A DNA stretch of 64,000 nt, taken from positions 1,302,001 to 1,366,000 of the forward strand of contig NZ_CP059735.1 in the NCBI RefSeq assembly GCF_000948975.2. Reading direction: 5' to 3'. Numbering within the stretch: the stretch's first letter is position 1; each line of letters opens with the position of its first letter. A program made the translations under genes and the position numbers. The notes beneath the pieces were generated by a model that was not told the origin of the DNA, ran no database searches, and saw only the letters and a program-made list of their open reading frames with translations. The stretch comes from Thalassomonas actiniarum (lineage in GTDB: Bacteria; Pseudomonadota; Gammaproteobacteria; Enterobacterales; Alteromonadaceae). This document shows positions 35,752-43,338 of this stretch, one piece after another.

Positions 35752-36075
35752 ATGGTCCAGAAAGTCTCTGCCGAAGTTCAACAGGACGCAATGCGTATCG
35801 CCAAAGCGACGCAAAAGCCCGGACAAACCAAAGAGCAGACCAAACTTATCAGCCAGGGCATCGAAAAAGGCATTGCCGAGTATAAAAAGCAGCAAAAAGC
35901 CAAAGGCAGGGCCCGGGATAAACAGAAAAAACAGGAAATAAAGGCACAGCAAAAAGCGGCGGCCGAGCAGGCGGAGCATATGACTTCGGCAGAAAAAGTG
36001 ACGACCCCTGTCTTACCCTGGCTGTTATTGGGGATTAGCTGGGCCGGTTTTTCCGGGTATTTATTGCTTGGTTAA
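35752..36075 (+). CDS. DUF2956 family protein
   Basis: The 107-residue protein begins SAEVQQDAMRIAKATQKPGQT, typical of DUF2956. A Lys/Gln-rich helical middle (QKAKGRARDKQKKQE) leads to a single C-terminal membrane segment (PVLPWLLLGISWAGFSGYLLL). The tail-anchored arrangement puts the charged part in the cytoplasm. Function is unknown. AGGAAAAGGA precedes the ATG. Confidence 0.82.
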   Translation: MVQKVSAEVQQDAMRIAKATQKPGQTKEQTKLISQGIEKGIAEYKKQQKAKGRARDKQKKQEIKAQQKAAAEQAEHMTSAEKVTTPVLPWLLLGISWAGFSGYLLLG

Positions 36076-36241
36076 ATCCCGGCCGGGCTGAGTTTTTAGC
36101 CAAAGTGCTCTGCTTGTATGTTATTACTGGCAATATCCTACGGAAAATAGCGATTTTTTCTTGTTTATCTTGGACTAAGGCATATAAATGCCGGGATATG
36201 GTCTAGACTGGGTAATAGACACTCAGGCAAGGACGCATGAA

Positions 36242-36421
36242 ATGAAGAAAATCTCCGAGGCACTGGTAAAAACCTGGTTATTCCTGCTTAAAACCGACGA
36301 TCCCGAATTAAAAAAATCCAAGTATTACGCCAATAAACGCATACTGAGAACTTTTGGTAGCGTTGAACTGGCCGAGGTCTACCTGGAGCAAATACGCGAA
36401 GAAGAAATCGATATTGCTTAG
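36242..36421 (+). CDS. Small acidic protein, unknown function
   Basis: The 59-residue protein starts MKKISEALVKTWLFLLKTDD and has a conserved-looking stretch KKSKYYANKRILRTFGSVEL. I place the start at 36242 because AAGGA lies eight bases upstream; an ATG at 36188 would add 18 residues without a good site. The composition is that of a small folded helical protein. No family was recognised. Confidence 0.55.
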   Translation: MKKISEALVKTWLFLLKTDDPELKKSKYYANKRILRTFGSVELAEVYLEQIREEEIDIA

Positions 36422-36477
36422 TTGTGTTTAGCTGGGCTGATTTGCCTTGCTGGATAAGTTGGCAGGTTTTGCGTTAT

Positions 36478-36497
36478 CCGGGAGTGCTTTCTCCCGG
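36478..36497 (+). terminator. Hairpin between convergent genes
   Basis: CCGGGAG and CTCCCGG pair around TGCTTT. There is no T tract, so function as a terminator is uncertain. Confidence 0.4.
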
Positions 36498-36533
36498 TTA
36501 TTGCTGTCAAGGGGATAAGCCGGCTATCATGGC

Positions 36534-37250
36534 TTAGCGTATATTTGCGGCTTGTTGCTGTATCAGTTTAGCGGCTTGTTGTCCCCACCAGGCATAATAT
36601 TTCTCCCCCGGATGAAAGCCGTCTTCGGCAATCAACTCCGGATTTATTTCCACCCGGGCTTTTAATAAAAAGCAATTCTTTTGCCTGGCGAGCCATTGGC
36701 TGAGTTTATCGTTAAGGCGTTTAGCCCGGGCCCCCAGGTACCAGCGCAGCGGCTGCGGCAGGGCCGGAAACAAGTGCATAGGAGGTACGGCGGAAAAAAT
36801 AATGGATTTGGCCGAGAATTTTTCTTTCAACAAGGCCACTAATGTCCTGTGGGCTTGCTGGCAACGCCTCATCGAGGTATTGGCAGTGACATCATTGACC
36901 CCGAGGGAAATCATCACGACATCGAATTCTTGTGCCGGCAGCTCGGTTAAGGTGGAGATGGTGGAGTCGGTTGAGGCGCCGCTGGCGGCGATTAACTGCC
37001 AGTGGGTATTAAACTCCGGGGTCAGGTGCTGTAATATTTGCCCGGTCAATGCCTGAGACTGCTTGGCCACCCCGACACCTGCGGCGGCAGAATCTCCTAA
37101 GATCATTAAGCGTAATTTTTTCTTGCCAACGCCGACAATACCGTTGCGTTCACCTTCTGCTTCCGGAAGTTCCACGGTATTCTTTCTGACAAAATATCCC
37201 TGGGTAAAAAGCAGCGGTGCCATGGCAAAAGAGATGATTTTATATGCCAT
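36534..37250 (-). CDS. SGNH/GDSL-type hydrolase
   Basis: The 238-residue protein is a serine esterase of the SGNH superfamily. Block I is LMILGDSAAAGVG with S54 as nucleophile, block III is SLGVNDVTANTS near residue 117, and block V is EDGFHPGEKYY near 213, supplying the Asp and His. An N-terminal hydrophobic segment (about 5-21) suggests membrane attachment or export. The substrate may be a lipid or acylated sugar; this is not readable from sequence. Confidence 0.9.
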   Translation of the reverse strand: MAYKIISFAMAPLLFTQGYFVRKNTVELPEAEGERNGIVGVGKKKLRLMILGDSAAAGVGVAKQSQALTGQILQHLTPEFNTHWQLIAASGASTDSTISTLTELPAQEFDVVMISLGVNDVTANTSMRRCQQAHRTLVALLKEKFSAKSIIFSAVPPMHLFPALPQPLRWYLGARAKRLNDKLSQWLARQKNCFLLKARVEINPELIAEDGFHPGEKYYAWWGQQAAKLIQQQAANIR

Positions 37251-37331
37251 GTATACACTCCCTGTTGTTATTCTTTAAAGATGTTTATTGATTATAGAGG
37301 CCAATAATAAGAGTTGTTAAAGTGATTGTGA

Positions 37332-37390
37332 TTAAAAAAGCGATATCAATTCCCCGTCTTAATAAAGGGAATTGATACTTAAGATCGCTT
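37332..37390 (-). terminator. Rho-independent terminator of the BamE-like operon
   Basis: On the minus strand the arms AAGCGAT and ATCGCTT flank a nested TATCAATTCCC/GGGAATTGATA stem (37344-37354 and 37367-37377). The hairpin runs into TTTTTT. Confidence 0.8.
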
Positions 37391-37401
37391 GCTTTTCATT
37401 G

Positions 37402-37950
37402 TTAGCGGCCGCTGCTTACCTGCTTCGGTCCCAGGTTTTCATCGTAGAAAATAGAGTGTTCTATGGCGGTAAAAAACTGCTGATACATTTCCCTTTCCAT
37501 AATTTGATAATTTTCTATGATTTCTCCGTCGGGATTCATTTTCTTAAAGACAAAGCTGGTTCTTAACTTAGTACTTTTGCCGTAAGGCGAGATGGTAATG
37601 GTCGCGGTCAAGGTTTCTGCATTGTTAATATTGCCATCGGTAAATAACAGGAAAATGCCGCCGGAGAGTAAGGTGAAAGCCGTTTTTTGCAGGGTTTCCC
37701 GGGCATTGATGGCGGTATTGCTCATATTGGCTTTAATCAAACCTGAATCGACATCGGCAATATCGACAACAAAGCCGTCATCCTGCAAGGTATTTAACAC
37801 CGCATGAAAAATTTCCCGGGTGTCTTTTCCCTGGTAGCTTTTAACCTGATATTCACGTAATTGCAGCGCTACCGGTTTTACGCTGCTGCTACAGCCGGCC
37901 ACTAAAGTCAGCAGAAAAAAGGCAATAATAGCCTGAGATAGTTTATTCAT
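37402..37950 (-). CDS. Lipoprotein of unknown function, partner of the BamE-like protein
   Basis: The 182-residue product has a lipoprotein signal (MNKLSQAIIAFFLLTLVAGC, lipobox VAGC with C20). The mature part is beta-rich with two repeated-looking halves and contains DDGFVVDIADVDSGLI near residue 55, a pattern seen in BON-like or DUF4136-like envelope proteins; I do not assign it. It starts 11 bases after the BamE-like gene and is co-transcribed with it. Both end at the terminator 12 bases downstream. Confidence 0.72.
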   Translation of the reverse strand: MNKLSQAIIAFFLLTLVAGCSSSVKPVALQLREYQVKSYQGKDTREIFHAVLNTLQDDGFVVDIADVDSGLIKANMSNTAINARETLQKTAFTLLSGGIFLLFTDGNINNAETLTATITISPYGKSTKLRTSFVFKKMNPDGEIIENYQIMEREMYQQFFTAIEHSIFYDENLGPKQVSSGR

Positions 37951-37961
37951 TATCACCGCCC

Positions 37962-38363
37962 TTAAAACGCGCTGCGAAAATATGAAAGTTCTTCTATGGT
38001 GTCCTTGTCATCGAACTTGATGATCACGGTTAAACTCTTACTGCTGGAAACCGAGCTGGAATTTGATGCCCCGGCTGCGCCGCCAAGGCCGTTATCGCCG
38101 CCACCGAGTAACAGTCCCAGGGCTGACTCGTTTTTTGAATGATAAATTTTATCGTAAATCCAGACTTCGTTGTCGGAATCCGCTGCGGTTTTAACGATAT
38201 TCGGGCTGCCTAAGGTTTCCAGTACTTTGACCGAGCTGACGCCTTTTTTCAGCGACTGCTGTACCAGTCCCAGGGTGAGTTTTTTCTCGTTGCTATTATC
38301 GGTAGCGCTACAACCCGATAATAGCAGGCAAGTGCCGAGTGCCAGCAGTAGTGACTTAACCAT
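37962..38363 (-). CDS. BamE-like (SmpA/OmlA fold) lipoprotein
   Basis: The 133-residue product has a lipoprotein signal (LLLSGC, C18). The mature part has the SmpA/OmlA pattern: TLGLVQQSLKKGVSSVKVLETLGSP at the front, an EVWIYDK strand, and a C-terminal KFDDKDTIEELSYF strand. An inserted Gly/Ser-rich stretch (about 80-110) is longer than in BamE. It is not the canonical BamE, which has an extended N-terminus and stands elsewhere in genomes. First gene of a two-gene operon. Confidence 0.78.
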   Translation of the reverse strand: MVKSLLLALGTCLLLSGCSATDNSNEKKLTLGLVQQSLKKGVSSVKVLETLGSPNIVKTAADSDNEVWIYDKIYHSKNESALGLLLGGGDNGLGGAAGASNSSSVSSSKSLTVIIKFDDKDTIEELSYFRSAF

Positions 38364-38377
38364 ATCTATCTTCCTTA

Positions 38378-38449
38378 ATTTTGTTTATAGAGAGTTAATT
38401 ACCTTTATCTGTAGTGTTAAAGTATATCTAACTCTCTATAAAACAAAAT
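38378..38449. repeat. 20-bp inverted repeat upstream of the BamE-like operon
   Basis: ATTTTGTTTATAGAGAGTTA (38378-38397) is matched in reverse complement by 38429-38449 with a single inserted base. The 31-nt centre lies in the promoter region of the minus-strand operon. It could be a pair of operator sites or an RNA hairpin of the leader. Confidence 0.75.
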
Positions 38450-38480
38450 AAAAATTTATAGATTAAATGAATTGACCGGA

Positions 38481-38499
38481 AAAAGCCCCCCGGGGAGCT
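38481..38499 (-). terminator. Short rho-independent terminator
   Basis: On the minus strand AGCTCC and GGGGCT pair and TTTTT follows. It lies directly after the gene ending at 38502. Confidence 0.6.
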
Positions 38500-38501
38500 G
38501 A

Positions 38502-38963
38502 TTACCAGTGCTGAATACGTTGCAGTGCCAGTTGCCGGCGTTTGCCGATATCTCCAGAGCACCAGTCAAAGTTAATTTCTGCCCAGTTTGCATCCCGGCT
38601 ATCTAATCCCAGCAACTCAAGATAGTGGTGCTCCACAACCAGGTACTGGGTTTTATAGGGCAGGATAAAACCGCCTTGTGCTTTTTGCTGCAAAGCAGCT
38701 TCTTTATAGCTGGCGCACCAGAGATTTAACAAGGCGGAACACTGGGGTTTATACCAGAAGGTGCCGTAGTCCCGGCAAGACGAACCTTCGAGGACTTCGC
38801 GGGCGTGACCCCAGTGGCGAAAACCGTATTTGCGGGCGATCACTAACTGGCTGTCTTTGAGGCGGGGAGGATGGCCATTGCTCAGGGTGGCATCAGACTT
38901 GCCGCTGTGAGCTTTATGGTGTTTTTTGGCCTGGATTTTCAGTTCTTCAATGGGAGATAACAT
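38502..38963 (-). CDS. Protein of unknown function
   Basis: The 153-residue protein is soluble and basic, rich in Trp, His and Lys. It contains LKDSQLVIARKYGFRHWGHARE near residue 36, which looks like the helix used in front of ankyrin-type repeats in other bacterial proteins, and LLGLDSRDANWAEINFDWCS near the C-terminus. No catalytic motif was recognised. It stands alone, converging toward the BamE-like operon promoter. Confidence 0.6.
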   Translation of the reverse strand: MLSPIEELKIQAKKHHKAHSGKSDATLSNGHPPRLKDSQLVIARKYGFRHWGHAREVLEGSSCRDYGTFWYKPQCSALLNLWCASYKEAALQQKAQGGFILPYKTQYLVVEHHYLELLGLDSRDANWAEINFDWCSGDIGKRRQLALQRIQHW

Positions 38964-39218
38964 ATATCTTTCCTAAATTTTTTATTGTTTCCCGCCGAAC
39001 AAATATTCAGGTTTGATTATGTCTTGATCTAATGTGCTTATACAGACGTCAGGGTGAGTTCCTCTTGGCGGGTCAGGCGCCCCTACAGCCTGTAGGGCGA
39101 TTATGGCGTATGACGGGATTGAATACAATAGCGTTTTTTGCTGCATTCTGCCTGGTCGGGGGCATTTGTCATCAATACCAGAAGAAAAAACTTATCAGTG
39201 CCTTATAAGCATTAAGGG

Positions 39219-39298
39219 TAAGAAAAGGTTAATCTTTTGTTCATGGCTTCGTCATCTCCTGTTCATTTATTGGCTGGTAAAATCCTTTATCTCTTTAT
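39219..39298 (+). repeat. Diverged 80-bp repeat, copy A, with 11-bp-periodic TCAT motifs
   Basis: Aligns without gaps to 39375-39454 at an offset of 156. It carries TTCAT at 39241, GTCAT at 39252 and TTCAT at 39263, exactly 11 bp apart. Such direct repeats are the way OmpR/PhoB-family regulators bind; the Pho box has 11-bp-spaced CTGTCAT units. Confidence 0.55.
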
Positions 39299-39374
39299 TA
39301 AAACTTCACTAGCAAACTTGAGGCACATAAATTGATGTTCTAAGCGTTCGTGAGGCATTGGCGATATCTTCGCC

Positions 39375-39454
39375 GTAAGAAAAAGTTAATTTATCTTTCA
39401 TGGGTGAGTCATGGCTTGTTCATCTGCTTGTTTGTTTATTCCTTTATTTCATTA
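39375..39454 (+). repeat. Diverged 80-bp repeat, copy B, with 11-bp-periodic TCAT motifs
   Basis: Copy B keeps TTCAT at 39397, GTCAT at 39408 and TTCAT at 39419, again exactly 11 bp apart, plus the shared TAAGAAAA start and TCCTTTAT near the end. It lies about 107 bases before the first TonB-operon gene. Confidence 0.55.
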
Positions 39455-39560
39455 AGTTGCAATATTAGTGCAACTTAAGTGTCACAATTGCTGTTTACCA
39501 TAGCTGGCAATTTCATAACCGAATATCAATTTTTAGTATTAACTTTTATAAGGTTTTTAT

Positions 39561-40340
39561 ATGAACTTGTCCAAACTGGCGAAGGCTTGCGTATGCACCA
39601 CACTTGCAACGCTGGCGTTGTCTACTCAGGCTCTGGCTCAAACCGCAAATAACCAGCTTGATGATGTGGTTGCCCAGGGGCAGAAAATCAACCAGTCTGC
39701 GAGTAAATCCCAGCTACGTGTTGATGCCCTTAACGACAAAACTCAGTCAAAATTACAACAATTTAAAACCGTTAATAAAGAAATCGATGGCTTGCAGGTT
39801 TATAACCGGCAAATGCAAACCCAGCTGGATAATCAGCTGGCGGAGCTGGCGCAAATCAAAGAGTCGATGACCCAGGTCAGCATTATCGAGCGCCAGGTTT
39901 CTCCTTTGATGTCACGCATGATCACCACCCTGGAAAGTTTTGTTGCACTCGACGTGCCTTTTTTGCCACAGGAGCGGGCACAAAGGCTTGCCGGTTTGAA
40001 AAAGATGATGGAGCGCGCCGATATCGCGGTGGCGGAAAAGTTTCGCCGGGTACTGGAAGCCTATCAGGTCGAAGTGGACTATGGCCGAACTATTGAAACC
40101 TACAGCGGTTTACTTGAGGTGGCGGGCAGCGAGCGTGATGTTGACTTTTTACGCATCGGCCGGGTGAGTTTTGTCTATCAAACCCGCGACGGCAATCATC
40201 TTGGCCTATGGGATCAGCAAAGCAAAAGCTGGCAGGAGTTGCCGGCAAAATACCGCACCGATATCAATAAAGCACTGCGTATTGCCCGTAAACAATTGGC
40301 CCCAGATTTAATCATGGTGCCGCTGGACCTGGCTGAATAA
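39561..40340 (+). CDS. DUF3450 family periplasmic protein of a TonB system
   Basis: The 259-residue exported protein has a signal peptide (about 1-26, QALAQ) and a long coiled-coil (30-115) of Gln/Lys/Asp-rich heptads. The C-terminal half has RQVSPLMSRMITTLESFV, VPFLPQERAQR, and RIGRVSFVYQTRDG, all typical of DUF3450. Proteins of this family are encoded with TtpC-type ExbB genes; they are thought to assist energy transduction from the periplasmic side. First gene of the six-gene operon, 21 bases before the long ExbB. Confidence 0.9.
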   Translation: MNLSKLAKACVCTTLATLALSTQALAQTANNQLDDVVAQGQKINQSASKSQLRVDALNDKTQSKLQQFKTVNKEIDGLQVYNRQMQTQLDNQLAELAQIKESMTQVSIIERQVSPLMSRMITTLESFVALDVPFLPQERAQRLAGLKKMMERADIAVAEKFRRVLEAYQVEVDYGRTIETYSGLLEVAGSERDVDFLRIGRVSFVYQTRDGNHLGLWDQQSKSWQELPAKYRTDINKALRIARKQLAPDLIMVPLDLAE

Positions 40341-40361
40341 GGATAAACTGGAGTATTAACG

Positions 40362-41726
40362 ATGAAAAAAATAATCAACACAGTATCCGGTTTATTACTG
40401 ACCGTAACAACAAGCCTGAGTTATGCCCAGCAGGCGGCTAATTTAGATGAGCTGCTTAATCAGCTTGAACAGGGCAAGATTGCCCAGAGTGAACAAAACC
40501 GGCTAAGGGAAGCAGAGTTTAAAGCGAAACTGTCCCAGCAGGATCAATTGTTAACATCAGCGGAGAATACCCGGGATCAGCAAATAGCCCTGAGTAATCG
40601 CCTGGAGCAAGACTTCCAGAACAATGAAATTAAACTGGCCAACCAAAGTGATGCCCTGAATAAACGCATGGGTGAGCTTAAAGAGCTGTTTGGCGTGCTA
40701 CAGCAGGTAGCCGGTGATACCAAGAGCAAATTTCAAACTTCGGTGATTTCTGCGCAAATTCCCGGGCGCGATGTTTTTATGGAAGAGTTGGCGAAAAGCA
40801 TGGGCTCAAGCTCTAAACTGGCGTCCATCGAAGAAATTGAGCGTTTATGGTTTGAATTGCAACGTGAAATGACACAAAGCGGCAAAGTCGCCAAGTTTAC
40901 TACCGAGATTGTATTGGCCAACGGCGAACGCAAGCAAAGTGAAGTAACCCGGGTCGGCGGCTTTAACCTGCTGAGCCAGGGAAAATACCTGGAATATATC
41001 AATGAAACCGGCTCTATCGCCGAGCTTATCCGCCAACCTTCGGCCCGTTACCTGGCAACTGCCGAGCAGGTCACTTTAGCGCCTGCTGCTATTACGCCTT
41101 TTGCCCTGGACCCTACCGGCGGCTCTATTTTAGGCCTGTTGGTACAGGCGCCTGATACCCAGGAGCGCGTCGAACAGGGCGGCCCGGTCGGTTATGTGAT
41201 TTTAGCTATCGGCCTGGTCGGTTTGCTGATTGCGCTTGAACGTTTTATTACCTTGTTTATTGTCGGCGCTAAAGTCAGTCGCCAGTTAAAAGAAAAAACC
41301 GCCTGTGACAACAATCCGCTTGGCCGGGTGATGTTGGTGAAAACGCAAAACCCCGATATAGACACGGAAACCTTGGAGTTAAAACTGTCTGAGTCGATTT
41401 TAAGGGAAGTGCCGAAACTCTCCAGCCGTCTGACCCTGATTAAGATTATCTCGGTAGTGGCGCCGCTGATCGGTTTATTGGGTACCGTTACCGGCATGAT
41501 CAATACCTTCCAGGCCATTACCCTGTTCGGCACCGGTGATCCGAAACTGATGGCGGGCGGTATTTCCCAGGCGCTGGTTACTACGGTATTGGGTCTGGTC
41601 GTGGCCATTCCTATGGTGTTCCTGTTTACCCTGCTACATACCCGCAGCCGTAACATCATCAATATCTTGCAGCAACAAAGCGCCGGCATTATTGCCGAGC
41701 GGGCAGAAGCGGAAAAAGGAGCATAA
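40362..41726 (+). CDS. Long ExbB/MotA/TolQ-type proton channel (TtpC-like)
   Basis: The 454-residue inner-membrane protein has a signal-like N-terminus, a periplasmic coiled-coil stretch (about 30-120) and an ExbB/TolQ core with segments near 275-300, 365-390 and 400-430. The core holds SRLTLIKIISVVAPLIGLLG and TVTGMINTFQAITLFGTGD, the ExbB signature. The long periplasmic extension marks it as TtpC-like, the additional subunit of TonB2 systems. It is followed by a short ExbB after three bases. Confidence 0.92.
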   Translation: MKKIINTVSGLLLTVTTSLSYAQQAANLDELLNQLEQGKIAQSEQNRLREAEFKAKLSQQDQLLTSAENTRDQQIALSNRLEQDFQNNEIKLANQSDALNKRMGELKELFGVLQQVAGDTKSKFQTSVISAQIPGRDVFMEELAKSMGSSSKLASIEEIERLWFELQREMTQSGKVAKFTTEIVLANGERKQSEVTRVGGFNLLSQGKYLEYINETGSIAELIRQPSARYLATAEQVTLAPAAITPFALDPTGGSILGLLVQAPDTQERVEQGGPVGYVILAIGLVGLLIALERFITLFIVGAKVSRQLKEKTACDNNPLGRVMLVKTQNPDIDTETLELKLSESILREVPKLSSRLTLIKIISVVAPLIGLLGTVTGMINTFQAITLFGTGDPKLMAGGISQALVTTVLGLVVAIPMVFLFTLLHTRSRNIINILQQQSAGIIAERAEAEKGA

Positions 41727-41729
41727 ACC

Positions 41730-42257
41730 ATGATTATGTTCATCGACATGATGAATGCCATCCGTGAGTTTATGGATACCGGCGGTCAGGTACTGACAGT
41801 GATCGCCGTCGTTATTTTTGTGATGTGGTTGTTGATTTTTGAACGCCTGATGTTTGTGTTTTACGGCTACCGCAAAGTGAAAAAACACTTGCAGCAAACC
41901 TGGTTTTCACGCAGTGAACAACACTCCTGGTATGCCGAGCAAATACGCACCGCCCTGGTGGCCCGGGGCAGCGCCAAGCTCAATCAAAATCTGCCGCTGA
42001 TCCAAACCCTGGTGGTGTTATGTCCCTTACTGGGACTGATGGGCACGGTAACCGGCATGATTGAAGTATTTGATGTGATGGCGATTTCCGGTAGCGGTAA
42101 TGCCCGCTCCATGGCGTCCGGGGTTTCCCGGGCGACTATCCCGACAATGGCGGGCATGGTGGCGTCATTATCCGGCGTATTTGCTTCGACTTGGCTACAG
42201 CGCACGGCAAAGCGGGAAACAGAGCTATTAGAGGACAGTATGCCGGTGGCTCACTAA
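41730..42257 (+). CDS. exbB: Biopolymer transport protein ExbB (short)
   Basis: The 175-residue protein is the ordinary ExbB subunit, which with ExbD uses the proton motive force to energise TonB. The signature LIQTLVVLCPLLGLMGTVTG is near residue 90 and SGVSRATIPTMAGMVASLSG near 130. Three membrane segments are visible. It lies between the long ExbB and ExbD in the operon. Confidence 0.93.
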   Translation: MIMFIDMMNAIREFMDTGGQVLTVIAVVIFVMWLLIFERLMFVFYGYRKVKKHLQQTWFSRSEQHSWYAEQIRTALVARGSAKLNQNLPLIQTLVVLCPLLGLMGTVTGMIEVFDVMAISGSGNARSMASGVSRATIPTMAGMVASLSGVFASTWLQRTAKRETELLEDSMPVAH

Positions 42258-42312
42258 GCCCCTAAGGGCTGTGAGTAAGCACAGGTTATCAGTGAAATAA
42301 GGTGTAAAGATT

Positions 42313-42726
42313 ATGCGTTCACAATTAAATAAAATGCTGCAGGAGCAGGAAGAAAACGAAGAAATCAATATGACCCCCATGTTGGATGTTGTATTTATCT
42401 TATTAATTTTCTTCATTGTTACTGCTTCTTTTGTCAAAGAGGCCGGTATTGAAGTTAACCGTCCGGAAGCGGCGACCGCGGTGAAAAAAGAGCGGGCCAA
42501 TATCCTGGTGGCCATCAGCGATAAAGGCGAGATTTGGATCAACAAGCGCCGCATCGATATCCGTGCGGTTCAGGCTAATATCGAGCGGTTAAAGGCAGAA
42601 AATCCCCAGGGCACGGTTGTGATTCAGGCGGATAAAAAAGCCACCACCGATGTGCTGATCAAAGTGATGGACTCGGCCCGGGCTGCCGGGGTATTTGATG
42701 TTTCCATTGCGGCGCAAGAGGCTTAA
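42313..42726 (+). CDS. exbD: Biopolymer transport protein ExbD
   Basis: The 137-residue protein has a short cytoplasmic N-terminus, one membrane span and a periplasmic domain. INMTPMLDVVFILLIFFIV carries the essential membrane aspartate (D24). VKEAGIEVNRPEA and the C-terminal DVLIKVMDSARAAGVFDVSIA are typical of ExbD. The ATG is preceded by AAGGTG. Only four bases separate it from tonB. Confidence 0.95.
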   Translation: MRSQLNKMLQEQEENEEINMTPMLDVVFILLIFFIVTASFVKEAGIEVNRPEAATAVKKERANILVAISDKGEIWINKRRIDIRAVQANIERLKAENPQGTVVIQADKKATTDVLIKVMDSARAAGVFDVSIAAQEA

Positions 42727-42729
42727 TCG

Positions 42730-43335
42730 ATGCGTTATATCACGGCAATTTTGCTGGCGTTAGGGGTAACTTTTTTACTGCTGTGGGGGATGCAAACCCT
42801 GATCACCGGCGGCAATAACGCCCTGACCGAGCCCCCCAAAGGCAATGTGCTTGACTTTATCCGTTTGAAAAAAGAGCCCGATATTGTCAAGAAAGAGCGT
42901 AAACCGCAAAAACCGCCCAAGCCGAAAGAGCCGCCGCCACCGATGGCGCCGCCGCAGATGCAGCAGGCCAATCCTAATGCCACGGCGGCAAGCAACAGCT
43001 TTAGCGCCGATATCCAGGCGGATATGAGCTTGGCGAAAGGCTTGAGTTTAGAAAGCGGCGACGGCGATTACCTGCCGATCGTCAAGGTGGCGCCGGTTTA
43101 TCCGCGCCGTGCCCAGGCGCGGGGTATCGAAGGTTTTGTGATTGTCGAGTTTACCGTCAGTAAAAACGGCTCGGTGATCAACCCTGTGGTGGTCCAGGCC
43201 CAGCCAGAGCATATTTTTGACCGGGCGGCGCTGGATGCGGCGGCCAAATTTAAATACAAACCCCGGGTGGTCGACGGTGTGGCGATGGAAGTTGCCGGGG
43301 TACAAAATAAAATCACGTTCCAGATAGACGGGTAG
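42730..43335 (+). CDS. tonB: TonB energy-transducing protein (TonB2-type)
   Basis: The 201-residue protein has an N-terminal membrane anchor (5-24), a Pro/Lys-rich linker (KPQKPPKPKEPPPPMAPPQ) spanning the periplasm, and a C-terminal domain starting with PIVKVAPVYPRRAQARGIEG. YPRRAQARGIEGFVIVEFTV is the TonB_C signature that contacts TonB boxes of outer-membrane receptors. The short linker is typical of TonB2 proteins. No TonB-dependent receptor is in the window. Confidence 0.94.
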   Translation: MRYITAILLALGVTFLLLWGMQTLITGGNNALTEPPKGNVLDFIRLKKEPDIVKKERKPQKPPKPKEPPPPMAPPQMQQANPNATAASNSFSADIQADMSLAKGLSLESGDGDYLPIVKVAPVYPRRAQARGIEGFVIVEFTVSKNGSVINPVVVQAQPEHIFDRAALDAAAKFKYKPRVVDGVAMEVAGVQNKITFQIDG

Positions 43336-43338
43336 GAG

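Larger units (their letters stand above)
38964..39560. other. Long upstream region of the TonB operon
   Basis: About 600 bases without a supported gene. It includes the hairpin CCCTACAG-C-CTGTAGGG at 39081-39097 and the diverged 80-bp direct repeats described separately. I saw no recognisable Fur box. Confidence 0.5.

Noticed and set aside
37402-38363. Canonical BamE (outer-membrane assembly) call
   Set aside because: The fold pattern fits, but the Gly/Ser insertion and paired unknown lipoprotein differ from BamE; called BamE-like only.
39103-39312. 69-codon frame in the TonB upstream region
   Set aside because: Overlaps the 80-bp repeat; no start signal or similarity.
39460-39560. Fur box before the TonB operon
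   Set aside because: No 19-bp GATAATGAT-type palindrome could be found in the sequence.
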